64,000 bases of DNA, from contig JAOALB010000019.1 in NCBI GenBank assembly GCA_025331125.1, positions 62,001 to 126,000 of the forward strand. The letters run 5' to 3'. The DNA is from Mycogone perniciosa. Taxonomy: Eukaryota > Ascomycota > Sordariomycetes > Hypocreales > Hypocreaceae. Position 1 is the first letter of the stretch. Each line of letters opens with the position of its first letter. Made by a program: the position numbers and the translations under genes. The notes under the pieces are model-generated. The model was not told the DNA's origin, made no database searches, and saw nothing but the letters and a program-made list of their open reading frames with translations. This document shows, one piece after another, positions 11,866-23,366 of this stretch.

Positions 11866-13803
11866 TTATCTGTATTCTTCCTCGCTCTTCTTCAGATGTT
11901 CAATCCTCCACTTCGATAGCCCTGCCACTTCGTCAACTTCTATACTTTCCCCCATTTTCTCAACACCACTCTCTCGACGAGACGCTGTCACATCCACCTT
12001 GAGCGGTTGAGAAAGCTGACCTCCCTCCCAATGCCGCGCCTCAACCGGTAACGGCTGCCACCAATCTCCCGTTCTGGCATGCCATCTCGCACTACACAGC
12101 TCCCACAGCCTCGAAATAGCACGTTTATACGCGAAGCGCTCATCCTCTCCAGTGAAAGCGCCAGTCTTGCCAAAATCAACGGGGCGTTTCTGCAAGCCAA
12201 AGTCAGAGTCTTGATCAGGATCGTACTTTGCGGTTGCTGATTCTGTATCGTAGTATGAGACATTAGGCCGGAAGGGGGATATCTGGTCTTGATAGACTTC
12301 TGCGATGGTTTCAGAGTAGGTTGCGTCGCCATCGTCGGGGTGCTCAGGGCTGCGAGGCCCGTCTTGTTTGCGGAGGGATGAGGATTCAGGAAAGAAAAGG
12401 TCATCGGGAGGATTTTGAGCACGGATGATGAGTTTGCAACGGGCTTCGTAGAGGGCGTCTAGGAGGGTGATGAAGCGTCGGGCTTCGTTCTTTGCGAGGA
12501 TAGTGAGAACGGGAACGTTGTCGATGATGAATGTGTGGTATGATGAGGCCATTGTGATATAGTCTGCTGGTCCGAAAGATGCGACAAGGGTGTCGAAGTC
12601 CCAGAGGACAAAGCCTTTATAATGTTGTGGTGTGTCGACCTTCCGCCCATATACGACGAGCGTTGAGGGTTCCCACGGTATAGGCTCCGGATTGGTCCAC
12701 GAAAGGGCTTCTTGAATCCGTTGGTTGAAGACTTCGTTGTCTTCATCAGATAGGTAGTAGTGGCATGGTTTTTTACGAGAATCGGTTTCATCCAGAGCCG
12801 TCACCTCTGTGGGCGGTTCGTTTAAGTAGCCACCGACTTCCCCAGATTTTTCTGTAGCCGCAGCCGGACTTTTATCCTCCTCTCCCCGTCTCCAGTCTTG
12901 AGCCCCCTCCATCTGCCAGAAATCACACCTTGCCTTGAGAACTTCTAGGAAAGCGGCAAAGTCACTAGTCTGACCATAGAGTTCACCTCTAAAACGTGAC
13001 CGGCCTCCGAATATCTTTCCAATCGAGCCCCGTGACGATGCTGGAGCATAGTCGATGCCTGTGGCCTTTTGCAGCTCTTCTGGCATGCGATTTGACGAAG
13101 CAACGAGGACACCGCCAAGCTGGAAGAATGCAATGAAGAGGTTGCTAAGAATTTTGCTAGCTGCTCGGTCCGGGAGCTGGAACTCATCTAAGAAGAGGAT
13201 TGGGGACTCATCGACGAGTTTCTTGGCCATCCATAGGAGCGAATATTCAGAGTCCATGGATAAAGCCCGAAGGTTTGATTCTCGGTGCTTCTCAAGCTGT
13301 GAGAGAGTGTGTAGCATGAATGTGTTGAAGTGCCATCGTTTCTTCTTCTCGGTGGGCAAACCCTCTGCCAGCAGATCGAGAAGCATAGACTTTCCCGTGC
13401 CGACCTCCCCTGAAAGGAAGAGGCCCTTTGGAGAATCGATCTCAATGGCAGTTTCGTGATTGGTTAGAACTCGCGTAAGAGCCAGACTATCTCGACCTTC
13501 CGCTGCGGGCAGGAGGTGTTTGAATAAGGGGTTACGCCATATTCCGTGATGCCGTAGGGCCAAGATACCTTCTCCAGTGTCATCTTGTGGCTCCTTTTCA
13601 CGCTCCGTGAGACGAGCGACTTGGCTTAATCTTTGGCGATATTCAACATGGGGGGAGTAGTCCTTTATGCGGAGATATATCTTGTGCAGATGCCTTGCGA
13701 GCCTATGTTGTGCTGGATCGGGGGAGTAGATGCCTGCGGCTACCAGGGTCTGGTACTTGACCAAAGGATCGGTGATGGTAACCGCAGTTGAGAACCTCCT
13801 CAT
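11866..13803 (-). CDS. AFG1/LACE1-like AAA+ ATPase, probably mitochondrial
   Basis: An intronless 645-aa reading frame from ATG at 13803. The N-terminus (MRRFSTAV) is basic and may target mitochondria. DPLVKYQTLVAAG opens the family domain. Walker A is GEVGTGKS at 132-139 and Walker B is ILFLDEFQ near 202-209; SSNRMPEELQ near 237 is the sensor/Arg region of the AFG1 family. AFG1/LACE1 ATPases take part in mitochondrial protein quality control. This sequence departs from canonical AFG1 (which usually reads GDVGTGKT) and carries long inserts after residue 300 and near 480-560, so it may be the divergent second paralogue found in filamentous fungi; that last point is inference. Convergent with TRAPPC2L, 220 bp apart. 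Confidence 0.8.
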   Translation of the reverse strand: MRRFSTAVTITDPLVKYQTLVAAGIYSPDPAQHRLARHLHKIYLRIKDYSPHVEYRQRLSQVARLTEREKEPQDDTGEGILALRHHGIWRNPLFKHLLPAAEGRDSLALTRVLTNHETAIEIDSPKGLFLSGEVGTGKSMLLDLLAEGLPTEKKKRWHFNTFMLHTLSQLEKHRESNLRALSMDSEYSLLWMAKKLVDESPILFLDEFQLPDRAASKILSNLFIAFFQLGGVLVASSNRMPEELQKATGIDYAPASSRGSIGKIFGGRSRFRGELYGQTSDFAAFLEVLKARCDFWQMEGAQDWRRGEEDKSPAAATEKSGEVGGYLNEPPTEVTALDETDSRKKPCHYYLSDEDNEVFNQRIQEALSWTNPEPIPWEPSTLVVYGRKVDTPQHYKGFVLWDFDTLVASFGPADYITMASSYHTFIIDNVPVLTILAKNEARRFITLLDALYEARCKLIIRAQNPPDDLFFPESSSLRKQDGPRSPEHPDDGDATYSETIAEVYQDQISPFRPNVSYYDTESATAKYDPDQDSDFGLQKRPVDFGKTGAFTGEDERFAYKRAISRLWELCSARWHARTGDWWQPLPVEARHWEGGQLSQPLKVDVTASRRESGVEKMGESIEVDEVAGLSKWRIEHLKKSEEEYR

Positions 13804-14594
13804 TGTGATGTAAGTGTAGGGGGAGAAAGGAATGAAGTTATCCCTAAGGGTATAGAAGAAGCATAGAAGAGTTGATTTGATCTCGGCTAGCTATCAGAAC
13901 GGAACCGTCGAAGTTGAGTCTAAGCTACGGGGTGCCTGCATCACATAAACACCTACTACAAAATCCGCTCATTCATGCCGTTCGCTAATGACCTCAGCCA
14001 GAAGCGAGGCTGATGAACGACAGTGAAAGCGCCTGTAATTGGTGGTTGCTCGCCGTTATGTTGACGATAGGTCGTGTGCAGTAATCGGCTGTACGAGTAT
14101 GTACGAAGTACACGTGCACAAGGCCGCCAATGAAGCTCTCCTGATCTCCGCGCGATCTCTGACGCCCGCCATGAGGCTCAGGACCCAGTGGTTAAGTACC
14201 CTGCAGGTACGTTGTGCGCCGCTCAGGTACACGCTGCGGGCGTACCGCGTGGTACGTCAGTCCCGTTTTTTTTCTGCTGACCCCCAACTGAGCCTAGCCT
14301 GGTGGTGTGTGCTGGCAATTCTGCCATTTGTTTTTCGCCCACCGCCAACAAGCCAATGAATACATTGATTGGAAGCTTGCCTTGCTTCTTCACGCACTAC
14401 TCCAGATTCGACTTTGGCTGAGGAGGTCGAACTCGTATGCTTCATTGCCTGACGTTGGGCAGCCCGGCATGTCTTTTTGAAGTCGATTTCCATCATTGAA
14501 TTCATCGCCAGCCAGCCTCTGAAGGAAAGCAACCAGCTCTCTGTCTATCGCGACTCGCGCGACCGGCGCGAATCCTGCGATCCCGCCCACCACC
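13804..14594. other. divergent intergenic region, AFG1-like / Nup133
   Basis: A 791-bp shared upstream region of two divergent genes. It contains a TACGAAGTA variant near 14102 next to a CACGTG hexamer. Between about 14203 and 14252 GTAC occurs several times. No coding signal. Confidence 0.5.
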
Positions 14595-17500
14595 ATGTTT
14601 TCTCCGTCGATGAGTGAGGGCGGCCCTGCGACCGCGACACGCTCTCGCCGCCGCCAGCGTCCCAAGAGTCAAGACAGTCTTGTGCCGCCCCCGAAGGCGA
14701 AGCGGCAGCGCATCCCGCTGAGCGAACAGACTTTCGTCAGTCCCGATGTCCAGCCCGAGATGGTTGAGGTCAAGCCCGAAAAGGTTGCGCCTGTTGAGTC
14801 CAAGAACGACATCAGCTTCGACAACGCACCGCCAGGAACCGCGACAGCACCAACGGCACGCAAGGAATCGAACGTTCGAGCGAAGAAATCCAAACATGGC
14901 GATCGAGCTGCACAAAAGGGCGATGGAAGTCTCGTTCTGGTATGTTGCTGTGTCCAACCCTCCAACAGCTTTTGCATCTTGACTCTTGCTGTGTCGATCT
15001 CGCAATGCTAATTCCATCACTCAGACAAGTACCAACGCATACACCGTTAGCAAGCTGCCTGCTCTGCCAGACAGGATCCGAAATGACTGGTCGGGTACGT
15101 TCTTCTGCCCACCCTCCCTAGGTACCCGCTGGCTGACTCCCATTAGGAAATCAACACGCCGACGTCTTTTCATCAACTGGATACGCCCTGACTCTAACAC
15201 CAACTCATGCCCTTGTTTGGCCCTACAATTCAACTTCACAATCCCCCGAGACCTTTACCTTTACCCTGCCATCCTCATCGAAACCCAACGACGCCCTTCC
15301 TGTAGGATGCCTCGTCTCACCCTCTGCATCGTCCACCGAACCCGGCCTGGTTGTTGTGATGGCCGGCACTGGCAAAGTTGTGTTCTGGGAATCCATATCC
15401 AGCGCGGCGACGTTTGCTTTCATAAAGAAGGACCGATCAGGAGTCGAATACATGATTTCCGGAATGTCGTCTGGGGAGAAAGTCGTCGCCATTACCAACG
15501 CGGAGTCTGCTGGCTTTATCCTCACTTTCAACACTGGACGCTTGGCATATATGAACGTACGGGATAGCCATGGAAGGCCAGCCATCTCGGTCCATTTCTT
15601 GCGGACAAATCTGACGAGCACGGTTGGTGGCATCTTCGGCAGTATTCGACACGCCTTTTCGCACCTTAGTTTGAAGGGAGATATCGCAGCCGTTCGAGCA
15701 GACAGGTCCTCCAGGGTTGGCGAGAAGAACATTGTTGCTCTTACTAGCAAGGGCAAAGTGAAATCCTGGAGAGTACACCGTGGCGGCCATAGTGAACCTT
15801 TTGGCGAGTTCGACATCCGGGAGTCCATCACGTCTGCTTTCCAGGAAGCCGACGCCTTCTGCCGTGACTTCCCAGTTGATTCCTTCGAAGCTGTCGACTT
15901 CACGTTTGTTCCCAAGGGTCTGGAGGCGAAATACTTAGACCTGAGTCGGTTGAGCAACGCAATGGCGACTGATGACACCTCAGTTGAACAGCTCTTACTG
16001 CTTGTAAGCCTAACAAGGAGGAGTGTATCACGATACGCCTTGGTTGAAGTTATTCTGACTTCTCGCGAATGCCAAGTTGGCATGGTTCGACCGATCACCT
16101 CATATTCAACCCCAATTTCACAGTCAGAATCTACTCAAATCTCAAAGCCTCGTCTATACCTTCCTCGCCCAGCCTTAGTGGCTTTTGTTGTTTTCGAGCG
16201 CGCTGCGGTAATAGCGTCTGTTGCCGTTTCCCCCGAGTCTCCTGACTCACAACTTCAATCGGACAACCATATACTACCGCCTTCATTTGAGGATGTCATC
16301 GACTTTCGCGAGGATAATGTTCACGAAATTGTCGGCTCTGGACTTGAGGAGACTCAATTTGTATCACTTGCTAGTGAAGAGAGCAGGGCGATTCGGCACA
16401 AGGGCAAGAACCCAGCTGTAGTCTTGGTGGTGCGTGGTGCTGGCATCGTACGCATAGCCACGACGGATGTGGACAAATTTGCCAGCGACCAACCTCCACA
16501 GGTCTCTGCCAAGACCAAGCTTGAACAGGCTGTTTTCTTCGGAACGAAGCAGAATAACCCACTGGTTTTTAATGCTCGCACAGAGATACAGTTTTCAAAT
16601 GAGGAAGTTGGACGAGCTGCGCTAGAGATCAGCCACGAGATCTTGAGTTCAACAACGGCATACATGTCAACCCTTCCAGCATCATTGGAGGACAACTTCA
16701 TTGCGCGGTCCAATGCTTTGGAGAAACTTATGCTCCAGTTGAAGGCTATTGGGGCTGACCTAGACCGGAGGACGCGCTGGAGTCTATTGCACAATGCGGA
16801 AAGAATGCATGTTGCTGGACTGCTTTGGAAGAGACAAGAGGCATTTACGGCAGCTCGCCCGGTTGACGACAAGCGAAGCCTTATCGGCTACATTGTTGAA
16901 TTCATTCACGAAGACCAGAAAAACAACCCCAGCGCAGAAAACGGCGAGGTAGATAGAATTCGTCATTGGTTTATCAATGATGTTTTCCGCCTCGAAATTT
17001 TTGTTGCGTGGGCGTACGAAGTCATCAAGGTTTTGTACAGAGACAAGCTCTTGGATGATCCTAAGGTAACAATGATGATACACGAGGCCATGCAGATCAA
17101 CACAACTACTCTTCTTGGAGCTCTGGAGTTCCGCAAGAATAATCTATCCTTCTATGGATTGGGTGACGAGAAGTTGCGGTTGGGCATCCTTCGCGACGGA
17201 TTTGAAGGCCTTCCCGAGCCATGGACTGGCTGTCACTATGTCGCAAACAACGTGGCTCGCTTGGTCGAACTTTCAGATCAGTGGTTCCAGAAGTGGGTGA
17301 GGCATCGCGCTCCTGAGGACAAGACTAAGCCATCTGGCAAGCCGGACAAAGCTATTCTCGCCAAAATATTCGCTAATCTCCCGGCTTTGATCGACTGCAC
17401 GCTCACATCCCTTTTGGAGTATGCTCGTTGGGCGCAGACTACGCCGGACCAGAAATCTACAGCGCAGAACTTTGCCAAGGAATATCAAAAGGAGCGGTAC

Positions 17501-18960
17501 AGCAGGCTTATTGCTCTTGGGCGGGCCGGAAACTGGGAAGATGCTGCCACCATAGCCGAGAAACATGGCTGTCTAAGCGGTTTAGCTGTCGTCCTACTTG
17601 ATCAGATCGAGGAATTCGAAGGTATGCTTTCGCAGACTGGTCTCACCATGTTCGAAACAAAGAACCTGAAGGCCTTGATAGAGTTGAAGAAGACTGGGTT
17701 GGAGGATAGGTTTTCAAAATATGGCCAGGACTTCGCCTTTCCTGTTTACGAGTATATGCTCGAAAAACATGGGGTCGGTGCTGTCCTTGCTTTCGATCTT
17801 GAGACGCTTGGCTACAAGACAAGTTTCCTCCGCAGCAGGCCTGAGTTGGCTAGGATATCGTGGATCAATGACGTTCAACAAGAAAAGGATGTGAGCCACG
17901 CCGCGGAAACTCTTGTTCAACTAGCTCTCGACAAGGAGCAGCAGATCTGGAACAAGAAGATTGAGCTGAGTCTTGGAAAGCTTGCTCTCTTAGCCGAAGC
18001 AGAACAGAAATCCAAGACGCCAAGTGCTTTCCAACCTAATACAGATGATGCTCGCTATGAGCAAGAATTGCAGAAGGTGGAAAAGGGGCTGATTACAGTC
18101 ACGATACAAGACCAGCTCTACGGACAAATTTTCGCCAGCACCTACGATGCAGTTGACGAGGCTGCAGCGTTGAACTTTGCCATGGAGGCCCATAGCGCAA
18201 ATGTACCCCGACGGCAGAAGGCGTTACGCCAGCTTTTTGAAGACGGCATGGAGCGACTGCTGAAACATGAGGCCCTCGACGCCATGACTCTGATCGATCT
18301 GCTGACGCTGATACAACTCAAGCCAGAATCAAGTGAGGAAATTGCCCACCCGTTCTGGCTGGCTCTTAAGGTGGCTGAGAGCAGCTGCCACGGCGATGAG
18401 ATTAAGGAAGCCAAGAGACTCATTTGGAGGAGACTATTTATTCGAGATGACTGGGCCAAGATCAACGATACGCAGTTGAAGGACGACCGCGAAGTTGTGG
18501 AGCGCCTGGCTCAGACGGAGTTGTATGCCATGCTGGCGGATTGCGTTCGATTCCGTAAGTTACAATTACCCTTGTATTTGTCTTGTTGCAACAACTAACG
18601 AGCACAGAAAACATTCGTGACGGATTCCGACCTATGGCGCCAAAGGAGGCTGTTGGGGCATTCACAGAGCACCTCGATCGTCGATTCCGCGATTTTGAAG
18701 CGGGCATGCAGACAAAGCTTGTGGAGGCTATGCAATACGAGGACAAGGTTCTGAACCAATACGTTGAGAAGAACCGACTGGCAGAGTGGCTTCGCACCGC
18801 GCTCGAGGCGGCACACGTTGAAGTTGAGGCTATTGCGGAGGAGAACAACCGGATCGCCAATGGCGGCGAGACTTTGTTTGGCGGCAACAACAGCAACCAC
18901 AGCAACAGCAACGGGATTACTACCACTAATGGAGTTGCCATGATGACGGGGGCGGCTTAG
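14595..18960 (+). CDS. NUP133: nuclear pore complex subunit Nup133
   Basis: Exons 14595-14939, 15025-15094, 15147-18554 and 18608-18960 encode 1391 aa. Nup133 is a structural subunit of the Y-complex (Nup84/Nup107 complex) of the nuclear pore scaffold. Residues 1-110 are a basic, disordered lead. Then comes an N-terminal beta-propeller with NQHADVFSSTGYALTLTPTH and ALVWPYNS, a Nup133 signature, up to about residue 550. The rest is a long alpha-helical stack (for example RWSLLHNAERMHVAGLLWK and CHYVANNVARLVELSDQWF). It ends in an Asn/Ser-rich tail. The second exon is only 70 nt. All three joins keep frame and restore conserved reading. The family also includes Nup155, but the length and propeller motifs fit Nup133. 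Confidence 0.88.
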
Positions 18961-19880
18961 ATGACGTCCTTGTTTTTGGCCATGCTAAGGAGGAGTGCGG
19001 GAATGACTTTTTTAACATCCAGAAAAACCCCAGTTCATTGGGCGGCGTTGGGTCGATTTCGTTCTTTTGGCCTTTCTCTTATTTTCTTGTTGGATTATCC
19101 AAAGCTATCCGCCAATGATGTTTGTACAGTAGGAAGAAGAAACTTGATACACACATATTCTGCAAAAACAAAAAAAACAGAACGCAAAAAAAAGGGAGAG
19201 GAAGACTGCCACAGCTTGGCTTGATGGGATAATCAGGTACGCAGGAAAGGGGGGATGGGAGCCTCGGATACATTGGACGAACAAAACGGTCTTCGTTTTT
19301 TCAGATGGGTTTTGCTTTGTGGCAGAAATACAAATCATGATTTGCGTGTGTGTGTGTGTGTTGGTGGCGCACACGACCTTTTCTAATAATGACTTTTTTG
19401 TTTACGAGTTCGGTGTTACTTCTGGTGATGTCTGTATATGTTTCACAAATCACGGCGAACCTTTTCAAGGGGGGGTGTGTGCGACGTTGAAATCATTCCG
19501 GCGTTTTTGGCATATAATACACCATTTATCTCCCCTAGCCAACCATAAGTGACCCTATCAACATCTTCCTCTTCTCGGGGACCTTTGGGGGCCCCTTTTC
19601 ATCTCTTCCCTAAACTACCGCTACCGGTTGAGGGCCAATCGAATCTGCGGGCCAATGACGATGCTCGTGTCCATCCCATATATGCCTCAGCCGTGAAGTC
19701 GTGACGCAACGCTAGGATGAGTTTCAAAGCGATTAGATAGGGCAGAAAACGCACTTCTACAGCTTGATAGCCAAGCAGACGAGCCCAAAACCCGGAAAAA
19801 TCCCGCTTTGAAAAGCAAAGCCTCCCCCTTTTCTCCTATATGTAGTAGTAATACATATGCAGCGTGGGGACGGAACAAGC
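18961..19880. other. convergent 3' region, low-complexity
   Basis: A 920-bp tail-to-tail gap between Nup133 and eIF2-beta. It holds purine-rich and A-rich tracts, a (GT)n tract at 19346-19361 and a run of G at about 19471. It probably contains both 3' UTRs. No coding signal. Confidence 0.5.
19346..19361. repeat. (GT)8 microsatellite
   Basis: An uninterrupted GT dinucleotide run of eight units in the shared 3' region of Nup133 and eIF2-beta. Confidence 0.9.
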
Positions 19881-21295
19881 TTAACCCTGCAACTTCTTTC
19901 TCTTGCCGACCTGGGCGGAGTAACCGGTCTTGATGGCTGTGACACTTCGTCGAGAACCGCAGTTGTTGCAGGTGATGAAGTACAGACGGTTCTCACCCTT
20001 GTTCAACTCGGTATCTGGCGATTTGCAAGTTTTGCAGGTAACATATTCGACTAGAGACACCAGAGGTTAGTGATTGAAGATAGGCTGAGAAAGGAGGTGG
20101 GCGTGTGCGTAGTCGACTTACTGATGTACTTTCTTACGACGTTCTCAATCTGCTTCTGCTGGAATCGACCCTTGATGACCAATCTCCTATTTCCGTCAAC
20201 AGAGCCGTTGGTTCCCAATTCAGCAAAGAGGTAGGCGGTGACGTGTTCCTCGGTTCGCTTCATTCGCTTGCAAATATCGGCGATGTTGGCAAAGACGGTT
20301 TTCCTGTTGCCTTCACGCATGCACTGGGGCGGGGGGATCTTGTAGCTCTTTGTGCCGCTGAGGGAGTGGTCGGGATTCTTTTGGGCGAGCTGGAGGAAGA
20401 AACGCTTGAGGAGGAGAGGGTACGGGATCGGTCGCGTCTCGTCGTGTGTCCAGATGCCAGTGCCCACCTCCATGTCACCCTCATCTTCGGGGGTGTCGGG
20501 CGTCTCGGCCTCTTCGGCATCTTGAACCTCGAGCTGCTTCAGCTTGGCTGTGAACTCGTCGTCCTCGGCGCCAGCCTCCTTCTTCTTCTTCTTCTTTTTC
20601 TTCATGGTCAGGTCGAGACCGCCATCCTCAGCGGGGGCAGCGGCGGCATCTTCGGCGTCTTCAAGGCCCTCGACCTTCTTCTTCTTCTTCTTTTTCTTCA
20701 GGAGGGACAGGTCCAGACCACCGTCCTCGGGAGGGGGGAGGTCATCGGTGGCGGCTTGAGATGAGGGATCAGTAAAGGCTCCAAGGGCGGCAGACAACGG
20801 CGGCGTACGAGGCGTGTGCGACTGAGCCGTCTCCTTGGGTTCTTCGGTGGCGTTCACCATGGTCACGGAGCCGTCTGCGTCGACGACTACTTGCTCGTCG
20901 GTGAAGGCGACAGATTTCCGAGACTTGCGTTCAGAATGTTCCTGCGCGACGGGGGAAAAGAAAGGGAGGCTGAGGTTAGCGATGTGGACTCTCGGAAGAA
21001 CAATGCAAAAAGAAACAAAAAGGGCGGATGAGAAATACAGTTGTCTCGTGCTTGATTCGAAGCTGTGACTCGGGTGCAATTCGTCTCCCACTGGGGGTTT
21101 GGAATTATTCTTGGTGCTTGGTTATGGTTATGACAAGGAGGGTGGGGTAAAAATGCTGATTGGACTTTGTGTGTGGTGGTGGTGCTTTTCTGAGTGAGAC
21201 TTGGAGGGGCAAAAGATTGGCTGACAAGGCGAAAAAAGCCGCCAGCCAGGGTAACAGGGCTTCTTTTAGCCGTAAAAACTCACTTCGTTCTCCAT
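19881..21295 (-). CDS. SUI3: translation initiation factor eIF2 subunit beta
   Basis: Exons 21295-21284, 20941-20122 and 20050-19881 encode 333 aa. eIF2-beta is part of the ternary complex that brings Met-tRNAi to the 40S ribosome and contacts eIF5 and eIF2B through lysine blocks. The first coding exon is only 12 nt (MENE), joined over a 342-nt intron. Two runs of eight lysines follow, each after DGGLDL; many relatives have three. The core domain contains KRFFLQLAQKNPDHSLSG and KTVFANIADICKRMKR. The last exon gives YVTCKTCKSPDT and FITCNNCGSRRSV, the C-terminal C4 zinc ribbon. The short first exon is supported by a GTGAGT donor and an in-frame join to EHSERKSRKSVAF. Confidence 0.92.
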
Positions 21296-21942
21296 GATGG
21301 CGACTGACCGGCGCTGTGTCTCTGCGTCAGAGGCCCCTCTTCTCTCTCTCTATCGCCGTCTCAGTGTCTCCCAAAAGCCTCGTGAGAATTCCAGTCGCTT
21401 TTATGGCGTCCTTTTCCCGGGTCGATGACGTATTCGTATTGGACACCACACAGAGTGAGTGAGGACGAATCTGCAGAGAAACAGGACAAGTAGCAAAGAA
21501 CAAGTGACAAAGAGTTCAGGAGTAGAATGTAAAAGGCTTGAGTCAGCTGCACGTCATGGCTTGGGCCGACAAAGAGACGCAGCTGGGCATCCAGATTGAT
21601 GAGAGTGACTCAATGGAGGAGGGGTGGTGGCGTCACGCGGTAGCGCACGTGATCTCCCTCACGATCTCACCCCTCGCGATGGGCCAATCATGCTGGGCTG
21701 GAGCGGTATGCGACGGAGCTTCAATCGGAGGAAGCTCGCCTCACCAACTAGAAACAATAACGACGGCGAATGCAAAGCGCTATCCGCTGTAAATAGAGGG
21801 GAAACACCTTCAGCAACTAAAAGATCAGCATATTTATCCTATTGCTAGTCTAAATCTGAGGCTGGCCAGACCGATGGCCTGAAGCCTTGACGCAAAGCGA
21901 TACGATCCTCTTCCGCTCGAACCTCGAACCCAAACCGCCAAA
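21296..21942. other. divergent intergenic region, eIF2-beta / Mim2-like
   Basis: A 647-bp shared upstream region of two divergent genes. It includes a CT-rich stretch near 21341-21361 and a CACGTG hexamer near 21646. No coding signal. Confidence 0.5.
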
Positions 21943-22334
21943 ATGTCAACCACAGACTCAATCATCGATGTCCACGACACCTCGCTGTCCGACGGCAGGG
22001 ACGATGACCTCGACTCTCTCCCCTCCATGTCCACAAGCGAGCTCTATTCCGAAGCCGACTCCGAGGCTCAAGCCGAGTGGGATCGCAGCTTGGAACAGCT
22101 GCAGCTTCTCCTCAGCATGATAATAGTCCCCTGGGTGGGCAAACTCTTCGGCCGCAAGTTTGCCTATTGGAGTGAGTAGCCTCCTCTACCCGCGTGGACA
22201 TGTCGACCGGCTGCTAACAAGCATTCCTCTGTTTAGGCTGGGGACGGTACATGAACTGGGTGCACAATGTAGACGTCCGAGTTACAAACAAGAAATCGTT
22301 TAACGTTGCCGGTGCGGTGGCAGCGACATTGTAG
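21943..22334 (+). CDS. MIM2: Mim2-like mitochondrial outer-membrane import protein
   Basis: Exons 21943-22171 and 22237-22334 encode 108 aa. The layout is an acidic, Ser-rich cytosolic N-terminus (to about residue 50), then EWDRSLEQLQLLLSMIIVPW, a single hydrophobic helix, then GRKFAYWSWGRYMNW across the splice join. This order matches the short fungal Mim2 family, which with Mim1 forms the MIM complex that inserts alpha-helical proteins into the outer mitochondrial membrane. The split codon (A/GC, Ser) keeps the aromatic-rich conserved block in frame, and intron 1 has a CTAAC branch sequence. The identification rests on size, topology and the core motif only, because the family is short and diverges fast. 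Confidence 0.65.
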
Positions 22335-22838
22335 ATGCCTACAAATCGGATCGGCTCAATCGTATAAGCTAGTTCCATGCAAGTTATATTGAGGAGGATG
22401 CAGCCTCACGAAGCCACGGTGTCAAGGTGGTTAGTGTGCGACGAAGCAGAGAAAGCGCAATGACAATCTGCGCAGATAATATCACAAGATAAATGACCAA
22501 CGCACGCATCAGCGTTTATCAGAGTCAACAAGTACATTGGCTATCATATCCATAATCCTGTCCTACCCTAGCCGTGTTTCCGTGATACCAATACCCAGTA
22601 TTAACCTCGTAAAAAACATATGTTACAGCATTATCTCATATCCCAAGCTGAGAATCATGGCACCTACCGCCGAACACCTTTTGCCCTAGCCATGCGTCGT
22701 TCCATTTTTTTTTGTTCAAGACCTAGCCCCAGGCTTCCAGCCATGCTAAATCATCCACCTTGAATGAGGCCTTGATCCTGCCCGAGAATCATCGCACCTC
22801 CGTGGCGGGAGAGGGGTTAGAATGGTATATATGCTCGC
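22335..22838. other. convergent 3' region, nothing recognised
   Basis: A 504-bp tail-to-tail gap between the Mim2-like and Nce102-like genes. It has only short open frames and is likely the two 3' UTRs. Confidence 0.5.
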
Positions 22839-23366
22839 TTATACACCAACTTGAGACATGCTGGGTCGCGAGGATCGAATAGAACCGCCACCGAAGCCGC
22901 TTCGTGCCTCCTTGATGGTGAAGAACAGGCAACCGCTCAGGGAGGCCCAGAGGAACCACATAAAGGCGGTGCTGGCCTGGATCTCGCGACATCTCTTCTC
23001 ATCGTTATGGGAACCAAAGCCGATCCAGTTGTTGGGCAAGTGGTCGTTGTTGATGTTGCCGCAGTTGACGGCGCGCAGCTTGGCAGCCAGGACAATGGCG
23101 TCGATGAAGGTGAATAGCACGGCAAGGGCGTCGAGGGGGATCACGATGACGGGAAGGGCAAGGCTGGTCACAAAGATTGCGACCAGGCCATACAGACATG
23201 CGACCCACGACAGCGCGGCGACGAACATGGTGAAGTCGATGGCGGCTGAGGCGGAACTGGCGGCGTTGACATTGGAGGCAATGACATTTCCGATCAGCGC
23301 CGTGATCAGCAGCGTCCAGAGGAGCGCACTGCAGCGCAGTACGACTTTGATGAGGTTGGAGGACAT
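22839..23366 (-). CDS. MARVEL-domain protein, Nce102/Fhn1-like
   Basis: An intronless 175-aa frame from ATG at 23366. Four hydrophobic segments are visible (around residues 8-30, 46-68, 74-97 and 130-153) in the MARVEL arrangement. The loop before the last helix reads EKRCREIQASTAFMWFLWAS, matching the CR-x-AQASTAF-x-F motif of fungal Nce102/Fhn1 proteins. These sit in the plasma membrane at eisosomes (MCC domains) and sense sphingolipid state in yeast. An NC-rich loop lies between helices 3 and 4. The C-terminal 25 residues are Ser/Gly-rich and likely cytosolic. Filamentous fungi have several MARVEL paralogues, so strict orthology to Nce102 is not claimed. Confidence 0.78.
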   Translation of the reverse strand: MSSNLIKVVLRCSALLWTLLITALIGNVIASNVNAASSASAAIDFTMFVAALSWVACLYGLVAIFVTSLALPVIVIPLDALAVLFTFIDAIVLAAKLRAVNCGNINNDHLPNNWIGFGSHNDEKRCREIQASTAFMWFLWASLSGCLFFTIKEARSGFGGGSIRSSRPSMSQVGV

